A stretch of DNA of 64,000 bases from Wenzhouxiangella sp042310355 (GCF_042310355.1 NZ_JBHJMR010000001.1:620001-684000); one strand, 5' to 3'. Shown: positions 48,622-60,170, counted from the first letter of the stretch. The notes: a model not told the origin generated them from the sequence alone. Numbers and translations are program-made.

Positions 48622-51600
48622 TCAGCCGTCGCGATCGCTCGCGCCCAGGGGTAGATTACTGCGCTTTTCGAGCAGCCAGCGAAAGTCCTCGCCGGCCAGG
48701 GGCATACTATAGTAGTAGCCTTGGCCTTCGTAACAGCCCATTTCCAGCAACGCCTCGGCAACCTCTTTCGTTTCAATGCCTTCGGCCACCGCCTCGGCGT
48801 CCAGTGCCCAGGCGAGGTTCATGATCGCGCGCACGATGTCCCGGCTGTAGCGGTCGTCGAGGAGCCGATTGACGAAGCCCTGGTCGATCTTGATCTCGTC
48901 GAAGGGATAGCGCTGCAGGTACAGCAGCGAGGAGTAGCCGGTGCCGAAGTCGTCCAGGGCCAGTCTCACGCCCAGGTTGCTCAGATCTCTGAGTTCCGCC
49001 AGCAAGCGGTCGGACTGACGCTCGAAAACGCTCTCGGTGATCTCCAGGGAGAGCTGCGAGGCATCGACATCGAATTCCGCGAGCGCGGCCCGAACCTTGG
49101 CGGGAAAGTCGCCGATCATGAACTGGATCTGCGAGACATTCACGGCCACCCGCACCGTCGTGAGCCCGGCGTCCTGCCAGCCGCGAAGCTGCCTGCAGGC
49201 GGCTCGCAGCACCCAGTCGCCGATCGGCCCGATCAGCTGGCTTTGCTCGGCGACCGGGATGAACACTCCCGGCGGCAGCAATCCGCGCTCAGGGTGCTGC
49301 CAGCGAATCAGCGCCTCGGCCGCGATCATCCGGCCGTTGCCGAGACTGACCTTGGGCTGGAAATGCAGCTCGAACTCGTCGGCCTCGAGGGCGCGCCGGA
49401 GCTCCGAGGTCAGCTGGATTCGTTCGCGCGTTTGCTTGTTCAACCCTTCGCTGAAAGCGAGCCAGGGGGTCTCCCCGATATCGTCGTCACGATTCTCGAA
49501 CAAGGCCAGCTCGGCCTCTCGAACCAGGTCCTGGGGGCTGCGGCGCTGACCGCCGAGCAGGGTGTAGCCGATGCGGACCGCAACCTCGATATCCAGCCCG
49601 GTTTCGTCCGGGTGGAACGGTTCGTCCACGGCGGCAGCGATGTGCCGGAGCCGATCGTCCGCGGAGATTCCCGATGCATCGGGCAGGTAAACCACGAACT
49701 CGTCGCCGCCTGTTCGCCCGGCCAGCCCTTGCTCTCCTGAACGGTGCTGCAGGCGGCGGCCGAGCTCCACCAGCACCCGGTCGCCGGCTTCGTAGCCGTG
49801 GGCGTCGTTGATATCGTGCTGGCCGACCACATCGAGCATTGCGACGATACCGCCGGCGGGCCACTCATCCCGCTCGAATCGCTGGCCGAGCCGCTCGGCG
49901 AAGCCGTTGCGCGAGTGCAGCCCCGTCAGGGAGTCCTCGTAGGCGAGCCGGTTGAGTTCTTGTTCGGCCAGCTTGCGTTGGGTGATGTCGATGTGCATGG
50001 CGACGGCGCCGCCGGCTGCGCTTCCCGCCGACGTCAGGCGGCTGAACATCGCGCGGAACCAGCGTTTCTTGTCGGGGGAGTGGCATGGGTATTCGAGGGC
50101 GAAGGTCTCGCGCTTGCCTCCGAGTACGTCCTTGAGGCCATCGGCCACGGTCTGCGCTTCTTTCGAACACTCGCCTTCGGCGGCTTCACAAAGCCTGACG
50201 TAATTGGTGCCGACACCGAAATCGGAACCGCCGTTGCGAAACTGATTCTGCTCACCGAAGTGACGCCATTGGTCGTTGACGTCCATGATCTTGCCGCATT
50301 TGTCGAGCATTGCAATGTGGGCGGGCAGGGAGTTGATCAGAGCCTGGCGGACACCCAAGGCGGCATCCAGTTCGTCGCGTGAGGCACGCAGGGCGGCTTC
50401 GTGCGCCTGCAGCCGCTCCAGCATGCGGTGGTTCTCCGTGACGTCCCGGAAGAACACGGCGATCCCTTCCGTCCAGGGATAGGCGTGGACATCGAACCAG
50501 GCTTGCAGCGGCTCGAAGAACTCGTCCGCCGTCGTGGAGATCCGTGCTTCCATGGCATCAACCAGTGCGCGTTCTGTGGCGCTGCCGGCCAGTTCAGGAA
50601 ACTGATCCCACAGGGTCGAACCGATCAACTCGTCGCGTGATTTGCCGAGAATTCGACCGCCCTCGGCGTTGACATAGGTATATCGCCATTGCTCGTCGAA
50701 AGCGACAAAGCCGTCCGTAATGGCTTCGAGCATAGCTGCCAGCCGGTCGGACAGATGGCGGCTTTCTTGCTCGAGCGCCTTGCGCTCAGAGATATCCTGG
50801 AAGGCGCCCTGTACTCTTATGATGTTTCTCTGTTTGTCGTAAACGGGCTCGCCAACAGTTCGCACCCACCGTCGCTGGCCTTCTGCGTCCACGACCTGGA
50901 GCTCCTCGTCGTAGGACTCGCCCTGTTCGGCACAGGCCTCGAAAACCTGGCTGATACGCTCGCGAAATTCGGGAGCGTAGAAGTGAATGCCTTCCTCGAC
51001 TGAGGGTGTGTATCCACGCGGCATACCGTGAATCTCCGCCACCACGTCTGACCATTCGCAGGTCATGGAATCCAGATTCACCGCCCATGCCCCGAAACGA
51101 GCCGCCCGTCCGGCCACGTCGAGCAGAGCGCCCTGACGCTTCAGCTCCTTCTGTGCCGCATCGCGCTCGTCCAGCGTGCGGTTGAGCGTTTCGGCCAGGC
51201 GAGAGAGCTCGTCGTTGCCGGTGACCGGGGCTCGGGCGTCGTTTTCGCCCGCCCGTCGGCGCTCGAGGGTGTTGGCCATTAGGCGGACAGGGTGTGCAAT
51301 GCGGCGGTGAATCAGTGCGAAGGCGACGACGCACAGGGCACCGAAGAGCAGGGCCGCGCCGGCAAGGGTAGCGCCGATCCAGGTCGCCTCGCGCGTAATC
51401 GCCCGTTGACGCTCGCGCAGCGCACGGTCGAGAGCGCTGTCGAGCGCGATGCCCTGTCCGGCAACCTGGTGCATGACGATCCGGCTGCGTGCGGGTACTT
51501 CGAGCGGCTCGAGGTAGCGGTCGGGTCGTGCCAGTTCATTGCCGTATTCGCCGGCCTGCAGGGCTGCCTCGACGGAATCGACCAATTGCGCCACGCGCCT

Positions 51601-51891
51601 TGCAGCCTTGCGTGCATCGGGATGAAGCTCACCGATTTCTTCCAGCTCCCGTCGAATGGCCTTGGCCTCGGCGACGTAGGTTTTCCAGCGCCCAGGGTCG
51701 GCGCCGAAAAGGACCAGGCTGTCGCTGGCGGCGGAAAACTCGTCGATGCGGGCGCTTAGCTCCAGCAGTTCGCCGATCGCCTCTTGCCGCTGGTAGATTT
51801 CCTGGCCGCTGTCGATGCTCAGGACCAGAAGCAGCAGCATGCCCGCCACGCAGACCGCGACGCTGAACCGCGACAACCGGTCCAGGTTCAC
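48622..51891 (-). CDS. Membrane PAS-GGDEF-EAL c-di-GMP signalling protein
   Basis: 1089 aa. Two transmembrane helices (~9-27 and ~175-197) enclose a helical periplasmic sensor region. HAMP (~198-245) and three PAS domains (~255-650) follow, then GGDEF (~655-825) with intact TGGDEF and EAL (~830-1080) with intact AEALIRW and DDFGTGYSSL. Both cyclase and phosphodiesterase activities are therefore possible. Its ATG overlaps the stop of the small upstream ORF, and kaiC begins 34 nt after its stop, so it is the core of one signalling operon. Confidence 0.93.
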   Translation of the reverse strand: MNLDRLSRFSVAVCVAGMLLLLVLSIDSGQEIYQRQEAIGELLELSARIDEFSAASDSLVLFGADPGRWKTYVAEAKAIRRELEEIGELHPDARKAARRVAQLVDSVEAALQAGEYGNELARPDRYLEPLEVPARSRIVMHQVAGQGIALDSALDRALRERQRAITREATWIGATLAGAALLFGALCVVAFALIHRRIAHPVRLMANTLERRRAGENDARAPVTGNDELSRLAETLNRTLDERDAAQKELKRQGALLDVAGRAARFGAWAVNLDSMTCEWSDVVAEIHGMPRGYTPSVEEGIHFYAPEFRERISQVFEACAEQGESYDEELQVVDAEGQRRWVRTVGEPVYDKQRNIIRVQGAFQDISERKALEQESRHLSDRLAAMLEAITDGFVAFDEQWRYTYVNAEGGRILGKSRDELIGSTLWDQFPELAGSATERALVDAMEARISTTADEFFEPLQAWFDVHAYPWTEGIAVFFRDVTENHRMLERLQAHEAALRASRDELDAALGVRQALINSLPAHIAMLDKCGKIMDVNDQWRHFGEQNQFRNGGSDFGVGTNYVRLCEAAEGECSKEAQTVADGLKDVLGGKRETFALEYPCHSPDKKRWFRAMFSRLTSAGSAAGGAVAMHIDITQRKLAEQELNRLAYEDSLTGLHSRNGFAERLGQRFERDEWPAGGIVAMLDVVGQHDINDAHGYEAGDRVLVELGRRLQHRSGEQGLAGRTGGDEFVVYLPDASGISADDRLRHIAAAVDEPFHPDETGLDIEVAVRIGYTLLGGQRRSPQDLVREAELALFENRDDDIGETPWLAFSEGLNKQTRERIQLTSELRRALEADEFELHFQPKVSLGNGRMIAAEALIRWQHPERGLLPPGVFIPVAEQSQLIGPIGDWVLRAACRQLRGWQDAGLTTVRVAVNVSQIQFMIGDFPAKVRAALAEFDVDASQLSLEITESVFERQSDRLLAELRDLSNLGVRLALDDFGTGYSSLLYLQRYPFDEIKIDQGFVNRLLDDRYSRDIVRAIMNLAWALDAEAVAEGIETKEVAEALLEMGCYEGQGYYYSMPLAGEDFRWLLEKRSNLPLGASDRDG

Positions 51892-52145
51892 GGGCCAGTG
51901 TCCGGCGAATCGGCCTTCGGGATGCGCACCGCGTCGGGCTTCAGATCGCGCAACGGGCCGGGTTCAATCAGGTCGAGATTCTGCTTGGCGAAGAGTTGCA
52001 GCTCCTCGGTGACGATCGTCGGCACGTCCCCCAGGTAGATTGCGCTCGCGATGCGAACGGGGGCCTGCGACTGCCGGGCGTGGAGGGCGGATGCCGCGGA
52101 CAGGGCCATAACGGCCATGGCGATGGTCTTGATCCACGCTCGCAA
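51888..52145 (-). pseudogene. Shrunken ABC substrate-binding protein relic
   Basis: An intact ORF of 85 aa if started at TTG 52145 (preceded by GAGGGGG), or up to 113 aa from 52229. A signal peptide (IAMAVMALSAASALHA) is followed by a start typical of NMT1/THI5-type periplasmic binding proteins (ASAIYLGDVPTIVTEEL). After about 20 more residues it jumps to a short tail (KPDAVRIPKADSP). Full proteins of this kind are about 300 aa or more, so the middle appears deleted in frame. The stop still overlaps the start of the sensor gene (ATGA). Confidence 0.6.
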
Positions 52146-52356
52146 TTCAACCCCCTCATTTTGCCCGGCATTTGCATCGTTTGATGCGTCGAGCGTGCCA
52201 CTTTCCGTTCGCATGTGCAACGTTATCACGACTTCCTGATGGAAGGCCGATGCGCCCTCTACCAGGGGGCGGCGTATCGGGCTTCGGGCGCTTGAAAAGC
52301 CCTCGCGGCTGCCGCAGTATGATGTTTATCATGAATACTTGGTACAGCCCACGCCG

Positions 52357-52692
52357 ATGAGCGAAAAGGAACAGCATTCCGACCCCAACAGCGGCGAGGG
52401 CCTGGCGCTCGAGGAAGCGCGCCCGAAAGTTCGAAAGCCGCCGCTGTACAAGGTCGTCATCCTCAACGACGACTACACCCCGATGGAGTTCGTGGTCGAA
52501 GTCCTGCAGCGCTTCTTCAGCCTGTCGCACGACAAGGCCACGAGCATCATGCTGCACGTCCATACCCGTGGCCGCGGTGTGGCCGGCGTGTTCACCTACG
52601 AGATCGCCGAGACCAAGGTGGTGATGGTCAACGACTACGCCCGCGAGCACCAGCATCCGCTACAGTGCACCCTGGAAGAGACCGATGACTGA
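52357..52692 (+). CDS. clpS: ClpS adaptor
   Basis: 111 aa. A flexible N-terminal extension (~1-28) is followed by the ClpS core with the N-degron pocket (ILNDDYTPMEFVVEVL) and the HTRGRGVAGVFTYEIAETKV helix-strand region. It delivers N-end-rule substrates to ClpA. I start at ATG 52357; the ribosome site is weak. It lies 83 nt upstream of clpA. Confidence 0.96.
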   Translation: MSEKEQHSDPNSGEGLALEEARPKVRKPPLYKVVILNDDYTPMEFVVEVLQRFFSLSHDKATSIMLHVHTRGRGVAGVFTYEIAETKVVMVNDYAREHQHPLQCTLEETDD

Positions 52693-52775
52693 GCGCGCGC
52701 AGGGAATCATCGGCGCCCGGCAGGGTCTGAACTTTTCGAAGTCAAACGAATTTTCGCAAGCGCAAGGTTGCCCAG

Positions 52776-55052
<2,277 letters not shown>

Positions 55053-55061
55053 GGGGCCGGC

Positions 55062-55280
55062 TTACTTCATGCGGTAGGTGATACGGCCCTTGGACAGGTC
55101 GTAGGGCGTCATCTCCACCTTGACGCGGTCGCCGGTGAGAATGCGAATGTAGTGCTTGCGCATCCGACCGGAGATGTGGGCGGTGATGACGTGTCCATTG
55201 TCGAGTTCGACGCGGAACATGGTGTTCGGCAGGGTCTCGAGGACCTTGCCTTCCATTTCGATGTGCTCGTCCTTTGCCAT
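55062..55280 (-). CDS. infA: Translation initiation factor IF-1
   Basis: 72 aa, exactly the usual length, an S1-like OB fold (MEGKVLETLPNTMFRVELDNGH, ending GRITYRMK). It binds the 30S A site during initiation. It is convergent with clpA, with 9 nt between stops; a clpS-clpA-infA cluster is common in gammaproteobacteria. Confidence 0.98.
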   Translation of the reverse strand: MAKDEHIEMEGKVLETLPNTMFRVELDNGHVITAHISGRMRKHYIRILTGDRVKVEMTPYDLSKGRITYRMK

Positions 55281-55397
55281 AATTCCTGTTCAATTCATTA
55301 AAACCGCGTTATTCTGACAGCTTCTGAGCCAGACGCAAGCAGAAATGCCGAAATTCGATTGCTGGGGCGGGTGGCTCAAAAAAGTACGCCGAAGGGG

Positions 55398-55425
55398 TTG
55401 ACAGGAATTTCTGTCCGGCTAAAAT
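55398..55425 (+). promoter_or_regulatory. Consensus promoter of tRNA-Gly
   Basis: TTGACA (55398-55403), 16 nt, TAAAAT (55420-55425), ending 11 nt before the tRNA. Confidence 0.85.
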
Positions 55426-55436
55426 TCCCTTCTTTC

Positions 55437-55512
55437 GCGGGAATAGCTCAGTTGGTAGAGCACAACCTTGCCAAGGTTGGGGTCGCCGGTTCGAGTCCGG
55501 TTTCCCGCTCCA
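55437..55512 (+). tRNA. tRNA-Gly(GCC)
   Basis: 76 nt with encoded CCA. The acceptor GCGGGAA pairs with TTCCCGC, the anticodon loop is TTGCCAA (GCC) and the T-loop is TTCGAGT. Confidence 0.97.
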
Positions 55513-55520
55513 AATCCCCG

Positions 55521-55549
55521 AAGGCCCGGGTTGCTGCCCGGGCCTTTTT
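55521..55549 (+). terminator. Intrinsic terminator after tRNA-Gly
   Basis: A 10-bp stem AAGGCCCGGG/CCCGGGCCTT with loop TTGCTG, running into five Ts. Confidence 0.92.
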
Positions 55550-55607
55550 CGTTGGGCTTCGACTGCTGTAAGCAACCGGCAGTTGGGGTACAATCTGACG
55601 CGCATCC

Positions 55608-55681
55608 GGCCAGGTGGCAGAGTGGTGATGCAGCGGCCTGCAAAGCCGCGTACCTCGGTTCGATTCCGGGCCTGGCCTCCA
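55608..55681 (+). tRNA. tRNA-Cys(GCA)
   Basis: 74 nt with encoded CCA. The acceptor GGCCAGG pairs with CCTGGCC and the anticodon loop is CTGCAAA (GCA). A TACAAT at 55589-55594 is a plausible -10 box, so it may be transcribed separately from tRNA-Gly. Confidence 0.96.
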
Positions 55682-55696
55682 AATTGATCGTCGATC

Positions 55697-55721
55697 GAGC
55701 CGGCATTTTGCCGGCTCTTTT
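55697..55721 (+). terminator. Intrinsic terminator after tRNA-Cys
   Basis: An 8-bp stem GAGCCGGC/GCCGGCTC with loop ATTTT, then four Ts. Confidence 0.9.
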
Positions 55722-55731
55722 CGTGTGGGTC

Positions 55732-57021
55732 TCAGCGTGCGGCCAGCGCCTCGGCCCGGCGCATCATGTCGTCGCCGCCGTGGTACTTGCGCCAGTCGTG
55801 CGGAAGGCTGTCCAGAAGCTGCGCCAGTCGGCCGCGGTCGGCCATTTCTCTGCGCTCGACCTGCTGCCTGATCTCCGCCAGCGTGGCCGGCATGAATCCG
55901 GCCTCGGCCGCGCTCGTTCTCAGGGCGTCGGTAAACTCCGGGTCGAGCGAGTCCTTGAGCGACAGCATGAACTGGGCCCGCGGTACCCCTTCGAAGGCCG
56001 CCTGCTTCAACCAGAATCGATGGGCTTCGATGTCCGCTTCCACCTTGTCTCCCCGGTGGAGGCGCCGGGCCAGGTCGAGCTGGGCCCGGATGATGCCCGC
56101 CCGGGCAGCCTGGTGGGTGATATCGATGACGGCGCCGGGATTGTCCGGGTCGGTCGCCAGGCCGAGAAAATCGAGGGTCCAGGCCGATTTGTAGGCGGCC
56201 AGGAGGTCTTCGTCGGCCTTGTCGAGCTGCCGTTCCAGTTTCTTCAGGCTGATGCTGTCGTAGGGTGCTCCGGCCCCCATGTTTTCGAGCGTGAACTTGA
56301 TCTGCTGGGTGATGTAGATGGGGGTGCCTTCCGGTTCACCGTCGGCCCATTCGAACCGCCAGCGCGAAAAGGCCCGCAGGGCCGAGCGATCAAACACGTC
56401 TTTCGGGTCGCTGAACAGGATATGCGGCTGTTCGAGTTCGCCGGCGGCGTTGAGCCAGCCGCCGAGCAGTACCATGCCCATGCTGCCCGAACCGGCGGCA
56501 TCGCGGGGGTAGCGGGGCGCCTCGCGCTCGACCGTGAGCTGCTTGTCCCTGATCAGCGTGTCCAGTCGTCGGCTTTCGGCGTCGCGCGCGCTCATCTCGT
56601 CATCGCTACAGTCGGCGCAAAACTCCGGCGCATGGCGAGCGAGCAGGGCATCGCGCGAGAACTCGTCCCGCCATGCCGGGAGGCGTTGCTCGAAGTCGGC
56701 CAGCTGTTCCTGGTCGAGATTGGCCTTGATCGTGGGTAACGCCTGCCGGGCGGCTTCGAATCCGGCTTCCTCGGCCAGGGCGATCCACAGGGCCGCCTCG
56801 ACCACGTTCCGGCGGCCTCCCTCGCCATTGGCGAGCATGGCGCCGAGGTTGAACTGGGCTTCGACCCTGCCGGCGCCCGCCATGCGCTCGAAAGACGCGC
56901 GCGCTTCCTCGAGCTGTCCGGCCGCATGCGCTTCGACCGTTTCGTCGAAAGCCACCGGTTGCCGGGCCTCCACCAGGCTCGCGCACAGGCAGGCCAGCAT
57001 CGCCAACACGATTCGATTCAT
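55732..57021 (-). CDS. Sel1-repeat protein with TonB_C-like domain (paralogue 1)
   Basis: 429 aa with a signal peptide (MNRIVLAMLACLCASLVEA). A Sel1-like region (~50-95, VEAQFNLGAMLANGEGG) is followed by a central beta domain (~165-245, GSMGMVLLGGWLNAAGELE and FDRSALRAFSRWRFEWADG) that looks like the TonB C-terminal fold, then more helical Sel1-type repeats (~290-425). It has no transmembrane anchor, so it is not a canonical TonB. It is probably a periplasmic interaction protein. It is downstream of and homologous to the next gene. Confidence 0.75.
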   Translation of the reverse strand: MNRIVLAMLACLCASLVEARQPVAFDETVEAHAAGQLEEARASFERMAGAGRVEAQFNLGAMLANGEGGRRNVVEAALWIALAEEAGFEAARQALPTIKANLDQEQLADFEQRLPAWRDEFSRDALLARHAPEFCADCSDDEMSARDAESRRLDTLIRDKQLTVEREAPRYPRDAAGSGSMGMVLLGGWLNAAGELEQPHILFSDPKDVFDRSALRAFSRWRFEWADGEPEGTPIYITQQIKFTLENMGAGAPYDSISLKKLERQLDKADEDLLAAYKSAWTLDFLGLATDPDNPGAVIDITHQAARAGIIRAQLDLARRLHRGDKVEADIEAHRFWLKQAAFEGVPRAQFMLSLKDSLDPEFTDALRTSAAEAGFMPATLAEIRQQVERREMADRGRLAQLLDSLPHDWRKYHGGDDMMRRAEALAAR

Positions 57022-57091
57022 CGCTAGTCTCCTCGTTGAATCAAGCCCCTTCCCGCCTTCAAGCTAGCGAACCCGGACAGACGGGTCAAGG

Positions 57092-58372
57092 CTAGCCTGA
57101 GATGAGCTGTTTGGCTTGATCCACGAGCGTCTGATCGGGATTGACCATGTACCAGAATTCCGGCAGCAGTTCGACCAGGCTGGACAGCTGGGCCTTGTCG
57201 GCGGTCTCGGGGGAGGCGAGCTGTTGACGAAGTACCGACATGATGGCCGGAACCGAGCCCTTTTCGGCCGCGCTGTACAGCAAGCTCTGTTTGAAGTCGG
57301 GGCTCGGGTCGTCCCGCAGGCTCAGCAAGAACTGGGCGCGGGCATGACCGGAAAACGCGGCCCGTCGCAGCCAGAATGCGGCCGCCCGATCATCGTGGCG
57401 AACGCCGTTGGCCGTCTCCAGGTCGTCGTGCAGATCGATCTGGGCCCGGGCCAGGCCCGCGCTTGCGGCGTCGTGCGTTTTCGCCACGAGGCCCTCGCGG
57501 CCGCCGACCAGGTCGCCGAATTCCAGGGTAAATGCCATTCGCGCGGCCCGGTAAGCCCCAGCGAGATCTTCATCCCAGTCGTTGATCAGGCGCTCGTACT
57601 GTCGCCGGGCCTTGCGTCCCCAGCTTCTGCCTTCGAGATAGAAGACGATGGTCTGGCTCACGTAACGGTTGTCGGCGTCAGGTGCGCCATCGACCCACTC
57701 GACGCGCCACTTCTGGAGTGCGGCGAGCGCCGGTCCGTCGAAGATCCATTCCGGGTCGCTGAACATGACGTGCGGGTGTTCGAACTCGCCGTCCGCGCCG
57801 ATCCAGGCGCCCATCTGAACGTAGCCTGGTATGCCGCGTCGACGAAGCTCTCGCGGGAATATCGGTTCATGCTGGTCAAGCAGGGCCCGCTTACCGTTCA
57901 GAATGACTTCTGCCGACCCCTTCGGGCGCCTGAGGCCGTCCGAGTCACCGCTGAGGCAGTCGGCTTCGCAAAGAACGGGGGCGTGTGTCGCGAACAGGGC
58001 GCCCCTGGAATACCGGGCGCGCCAGTCGGCAATGCGGTTGTCGACCATCTCTCGCTGCGCGGGCTCCAGGGTCTCCAGTTCAGCGGGCGGCGTGTCGATG
58101 GCCGGCCGGTGACCTTCTTCCGCGGCCAGGCGAATCCAGAGCGCGCCCTCCACGGTGTCTTTCGGACCGCCTTCGCCTTCGAGCAACATGCTTCCGAGCT
58201 TGAATTGCGCGCTTGGAAACCCGCTTTCGGCAAGGCGCCTGAACGACGCTCGGGCGACATCAGCGTGTCCCGCTGCGTTGGCGGCCACTGCGTCCTTGTA
58301 AGTGACCGGAAGTCGAGCCTCAGCCGTCGCCAGCCCGCAAAGGCAGGCAAGTGCCAACACGAATCGAAACAT
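57092..58372 (-). CDS. Sel1-repeat protein with TonB_C-like domain (paralogue 2)
   Basis: 426 aa, the same architecture and nearly the same length as the 55732-57021 gene: signal peptide, Sel1-like AQFKLGSMLLEGEGG, TonB_C-like beta domain (GYVQMGAWIGADGEFEHP, ALAALQKWRVEWVDG) and C-terminal repeats (ARAQFLLSLRDDPSPDF). The two clearly arose by tandem duplication and have diverged widely. It lies 89 nt after pgsW on the same strand, so it could be read with the pgs genes. Confidence 0.75.
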   Translation of the reverse strand: MFRFVLALACLCGLATAEARLPVTYKDAVAANAAGHADVARASFRRLAESGFPSAQFKLGSMLLEGEGGPKDTVEGALWIRLAAEEGHRPAIDTPPAELETLEPAQREMVDNRIADWRARYSRGALFATHAPVLCEADCLSGDSDGLRRPKGSAEVILNGKRALLDQHEPIFPRELRRRGIPGYVQMGAWIGADGEFEHPHVMFSDPEWIFDGPALAALQKWRVEWVDGAPDADNRYVSQTIVFYLEGRSWGRKARRQYERLINDWDEDLAGAYRAARMAFTLEFGDLVGGREGLVAKTHDAASAGLARAQIDLHDDLETANGVRHDDRAAAFWLRRAAFSGHARAQFLLSLRDDPSPDFKQSLLYSAAEKGSVPAIMSVLRQQLASPETADKAQLSSLVELLPEFWYMVNPDQTLVDQAKQLISG

Positions 58373-58461
58373 GATCCCTCTCCCTCTCCCTGTGCCATCT
58401 GGCTTTCACTCGCCGGAAGCCGGGAATCTAGCGATTGGAAGCGTAAAGGTCAACTGGCGGA

Positions 58462-59610
58462 TCACACCTTGGGCTTCATCGCGTTCCTGCCGCTTCCGGA
58501 CTGTCCGGCGGCGAGCGCGATGTTGGCCGAACGCATGATCAGGGCCGTCAGGGCGAGCAGAAGTACGATCATCAGGGCGGCCAGCCAGCGTCGGTAGGAT
58601 TCGGCGCGGTAGACGCCGCCCGAGCCCACGCTCTCCATGCGCTGCGGCGGGTAGGGCAGGTCGTGCTGGGTGGCCAGGTTGCGGATGCCGGAGAAGTTGA
58701 TGACCGGCACATCCTGCTGCAGGTAGTGGCCCATGACCGAGGGGACGCGGAAGGCGCCCGAAGGCGCCGTCCGGATCAGGCCGCTGCCGAAGTAGTGGTC
58801 GATATTGTTGGGTCCGGTCGTGGCGGAGCCGCCGCCGACGTTGATCAGGGCCTTGATCTCTCCGCCGCCGCTGCCCTCGTTGTAGACCCGGATGCGATCG
58901 TTGACGGCGGCCTCGTAGCTATCGGGCACCATCAACTCGACTCCGGCGCGCTCGGCGGCGCGACGAATCATGTTCTGGCCTGCCTCGTCGAGACCGATAC
59001 CGCGGTCTTCGATGCCGCCGAGCGTTGCCGCCTGCGCCTGCATGTCGATCAGCTCCGCCTCGCGCAGTTCGCGGGCGATGTCCAGCCAGGAGAACTCGGG
59101 GACGTTGGCGCCCCACTGGGAGGCCGAGCCGGAGACGATCGCGATCGGTTCGATGTCCATCGATTCGAGCGCGGCATAGACCGCGAGGTTCAGGGCCGGA
59201 AAGGAGCCGGAAACGGCCACGGCCACCCGGTCGCCGGGTTCCACGTCCGCCTGGGCCAGAAGACGAATGACGACGGCGGCCCAGTTGGGATTGATCGTCG
59301 CCTGCTTGGACTCCAGGTCGCCGCTGTTGCTGGTCGTCGGCGAGGAGGCGATGCCGATCAGGCCCGAACGCAGGGGATCGACGTCGGGATTGATCGGCTC
59401 GATTCGCCCGCGAATCGGTCGCAGGGTCTCGATGCTCTGCTGCACGAGGCGCGAGGCGTCGAGCATTTCGTCGTAGTAGTCGGAGGCCTCCTTTCGCGTG
59501 AAGGTCTCGACGACGAGCAGGGCCCCGATCGCGGCCACCGCCAGCAGGAGGAGGGCGCTGGTCGGAATGGACGAGGGGCGCCAGTAAAGCTTCTGTCCGC
59601 GCGGGATCAT
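58462..59610 (-). CDS. Poly-gamma-glutamate system protein PgsW-like
   Basis: 382 aa. I start it at ATG 59610, which overlaps the pgsC stop (ATGA); a GTG/ATG slightly upstream (59619) is possible. One N-terminal helix and one C-terminal transmembrane helix (~350-370) bracket a soluble domain with INPNWAAVVIRLL and a Gly-rich NVGGGSATTG motif. The family is known only from its location beside pgsB and pgsC; its role is unknown. Confidence 0.8.
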   Translation of the reverse strand: MIPRGQKLYWRPSSIPTSALLLLAVAAIGALLVVETFTRKEASDYYDEMLDASRLVQQSIETLRPIRGRIEPINPDVDPLRSGLIGIASSPTTSNSGDLESKQATINPNWAAVVIRLLAQADVEPGDRVAVAVSGSFPALNLAVYAALESMDIEPIAIVSGSASQWGANVPEFSWLDIARELREAELIDMQAQAATLGGIEDRGIGLDEAGQNMIRRAAERAGVELMVPDSYEAAVNDRIRVYNEGSGGGEIKALINVGGGSATTGPNNIDHYFGSGLIRTAPSGAFRVPSVMGHYLQQDVPVINFSGIRNLATQHDLPYPPQRMESVGSGGVYRAESYRRWLAALMIVLLLALTALIMRSANIALAAGQSGSGRNAMKPKV

Positions 59611-60170
59611 TCGAACCACTCCTGGAAAACGGTGGTCAGGTCGGCGCGGTTGAGCGCCTGCTCGGCCTCGTAGGTCATCAGCACGTCGGGCATGATCAAG
59701 ACCAGGATCAGCCGCACGAGCACCGCCGAGACGATCAGCCCGACGAGCGTCTTGACTACCCCTTGGCGTTCGAACCAGATCGCGATCAGGCCGGGGATGA
59801 TGTAGCCGATGACGCTCAACTCGAAGTAGGTGAACTGCGTGGCGCTGCTGCCGGACTCGGCGTTGGGGAAACTGAGTACACCGCCCATGCTCAAATCGAT
59901 CAGCGAGCCCGACAGGTAGCCGAACAGGATCATCAGCGCCGTCTTGCGGCGACCGTAGACCACCATGAAGCTCGACAGGGTGCGCACGGCAATGAAGGTC
60001 AGGTAGGCGGCCAGCAGGGTCATGGCCACGCTCCAGGGTTGCAACAGCTTCAGGGCGACGTAGCCGGGCACCACCAGCCCGCCCGCGGCCAGGCCGAAGA
60101 CTTCGACCAGCAAGAGCGTAACGAGCAGGCCGATGCCGATCGACACGGCCAGCAGGTTGAGCAGGATCAT
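59607..60170 (-). CDS. pgsC: Poly-gamma-glutamate biosynthesis protein PgsC/CapC
   Basis: 187 aa membrane protein with five or so helices and the motif GGLVVPGYVALKLLQPWS, typical of PgsC/CapC, the partner of PgsB in making poly-gamma-glutamate. I start at ATG 60170, overlapping the pgsB stop. The tight overlaps pgsB-pgsC-pgsW show one operon. Confidence 0.9.
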   Translation of the reverse strand: MILLNLLAVSIGIGLLVTLLLVEVFGLAAGGLVVPGYVALKLLQPWSVAMTLLAAYLTFIAVRTLSSFMVVYGRRKTALMILFGYLSGSLIDLSMGGVLSFPNAESGSSATQFTYFELSVIGYIIPGLIAIWFERQGVVKTLVGLIVSAVLVRLILVLIMPDVLMTYEAEQALNRADLTTVFQEWFE

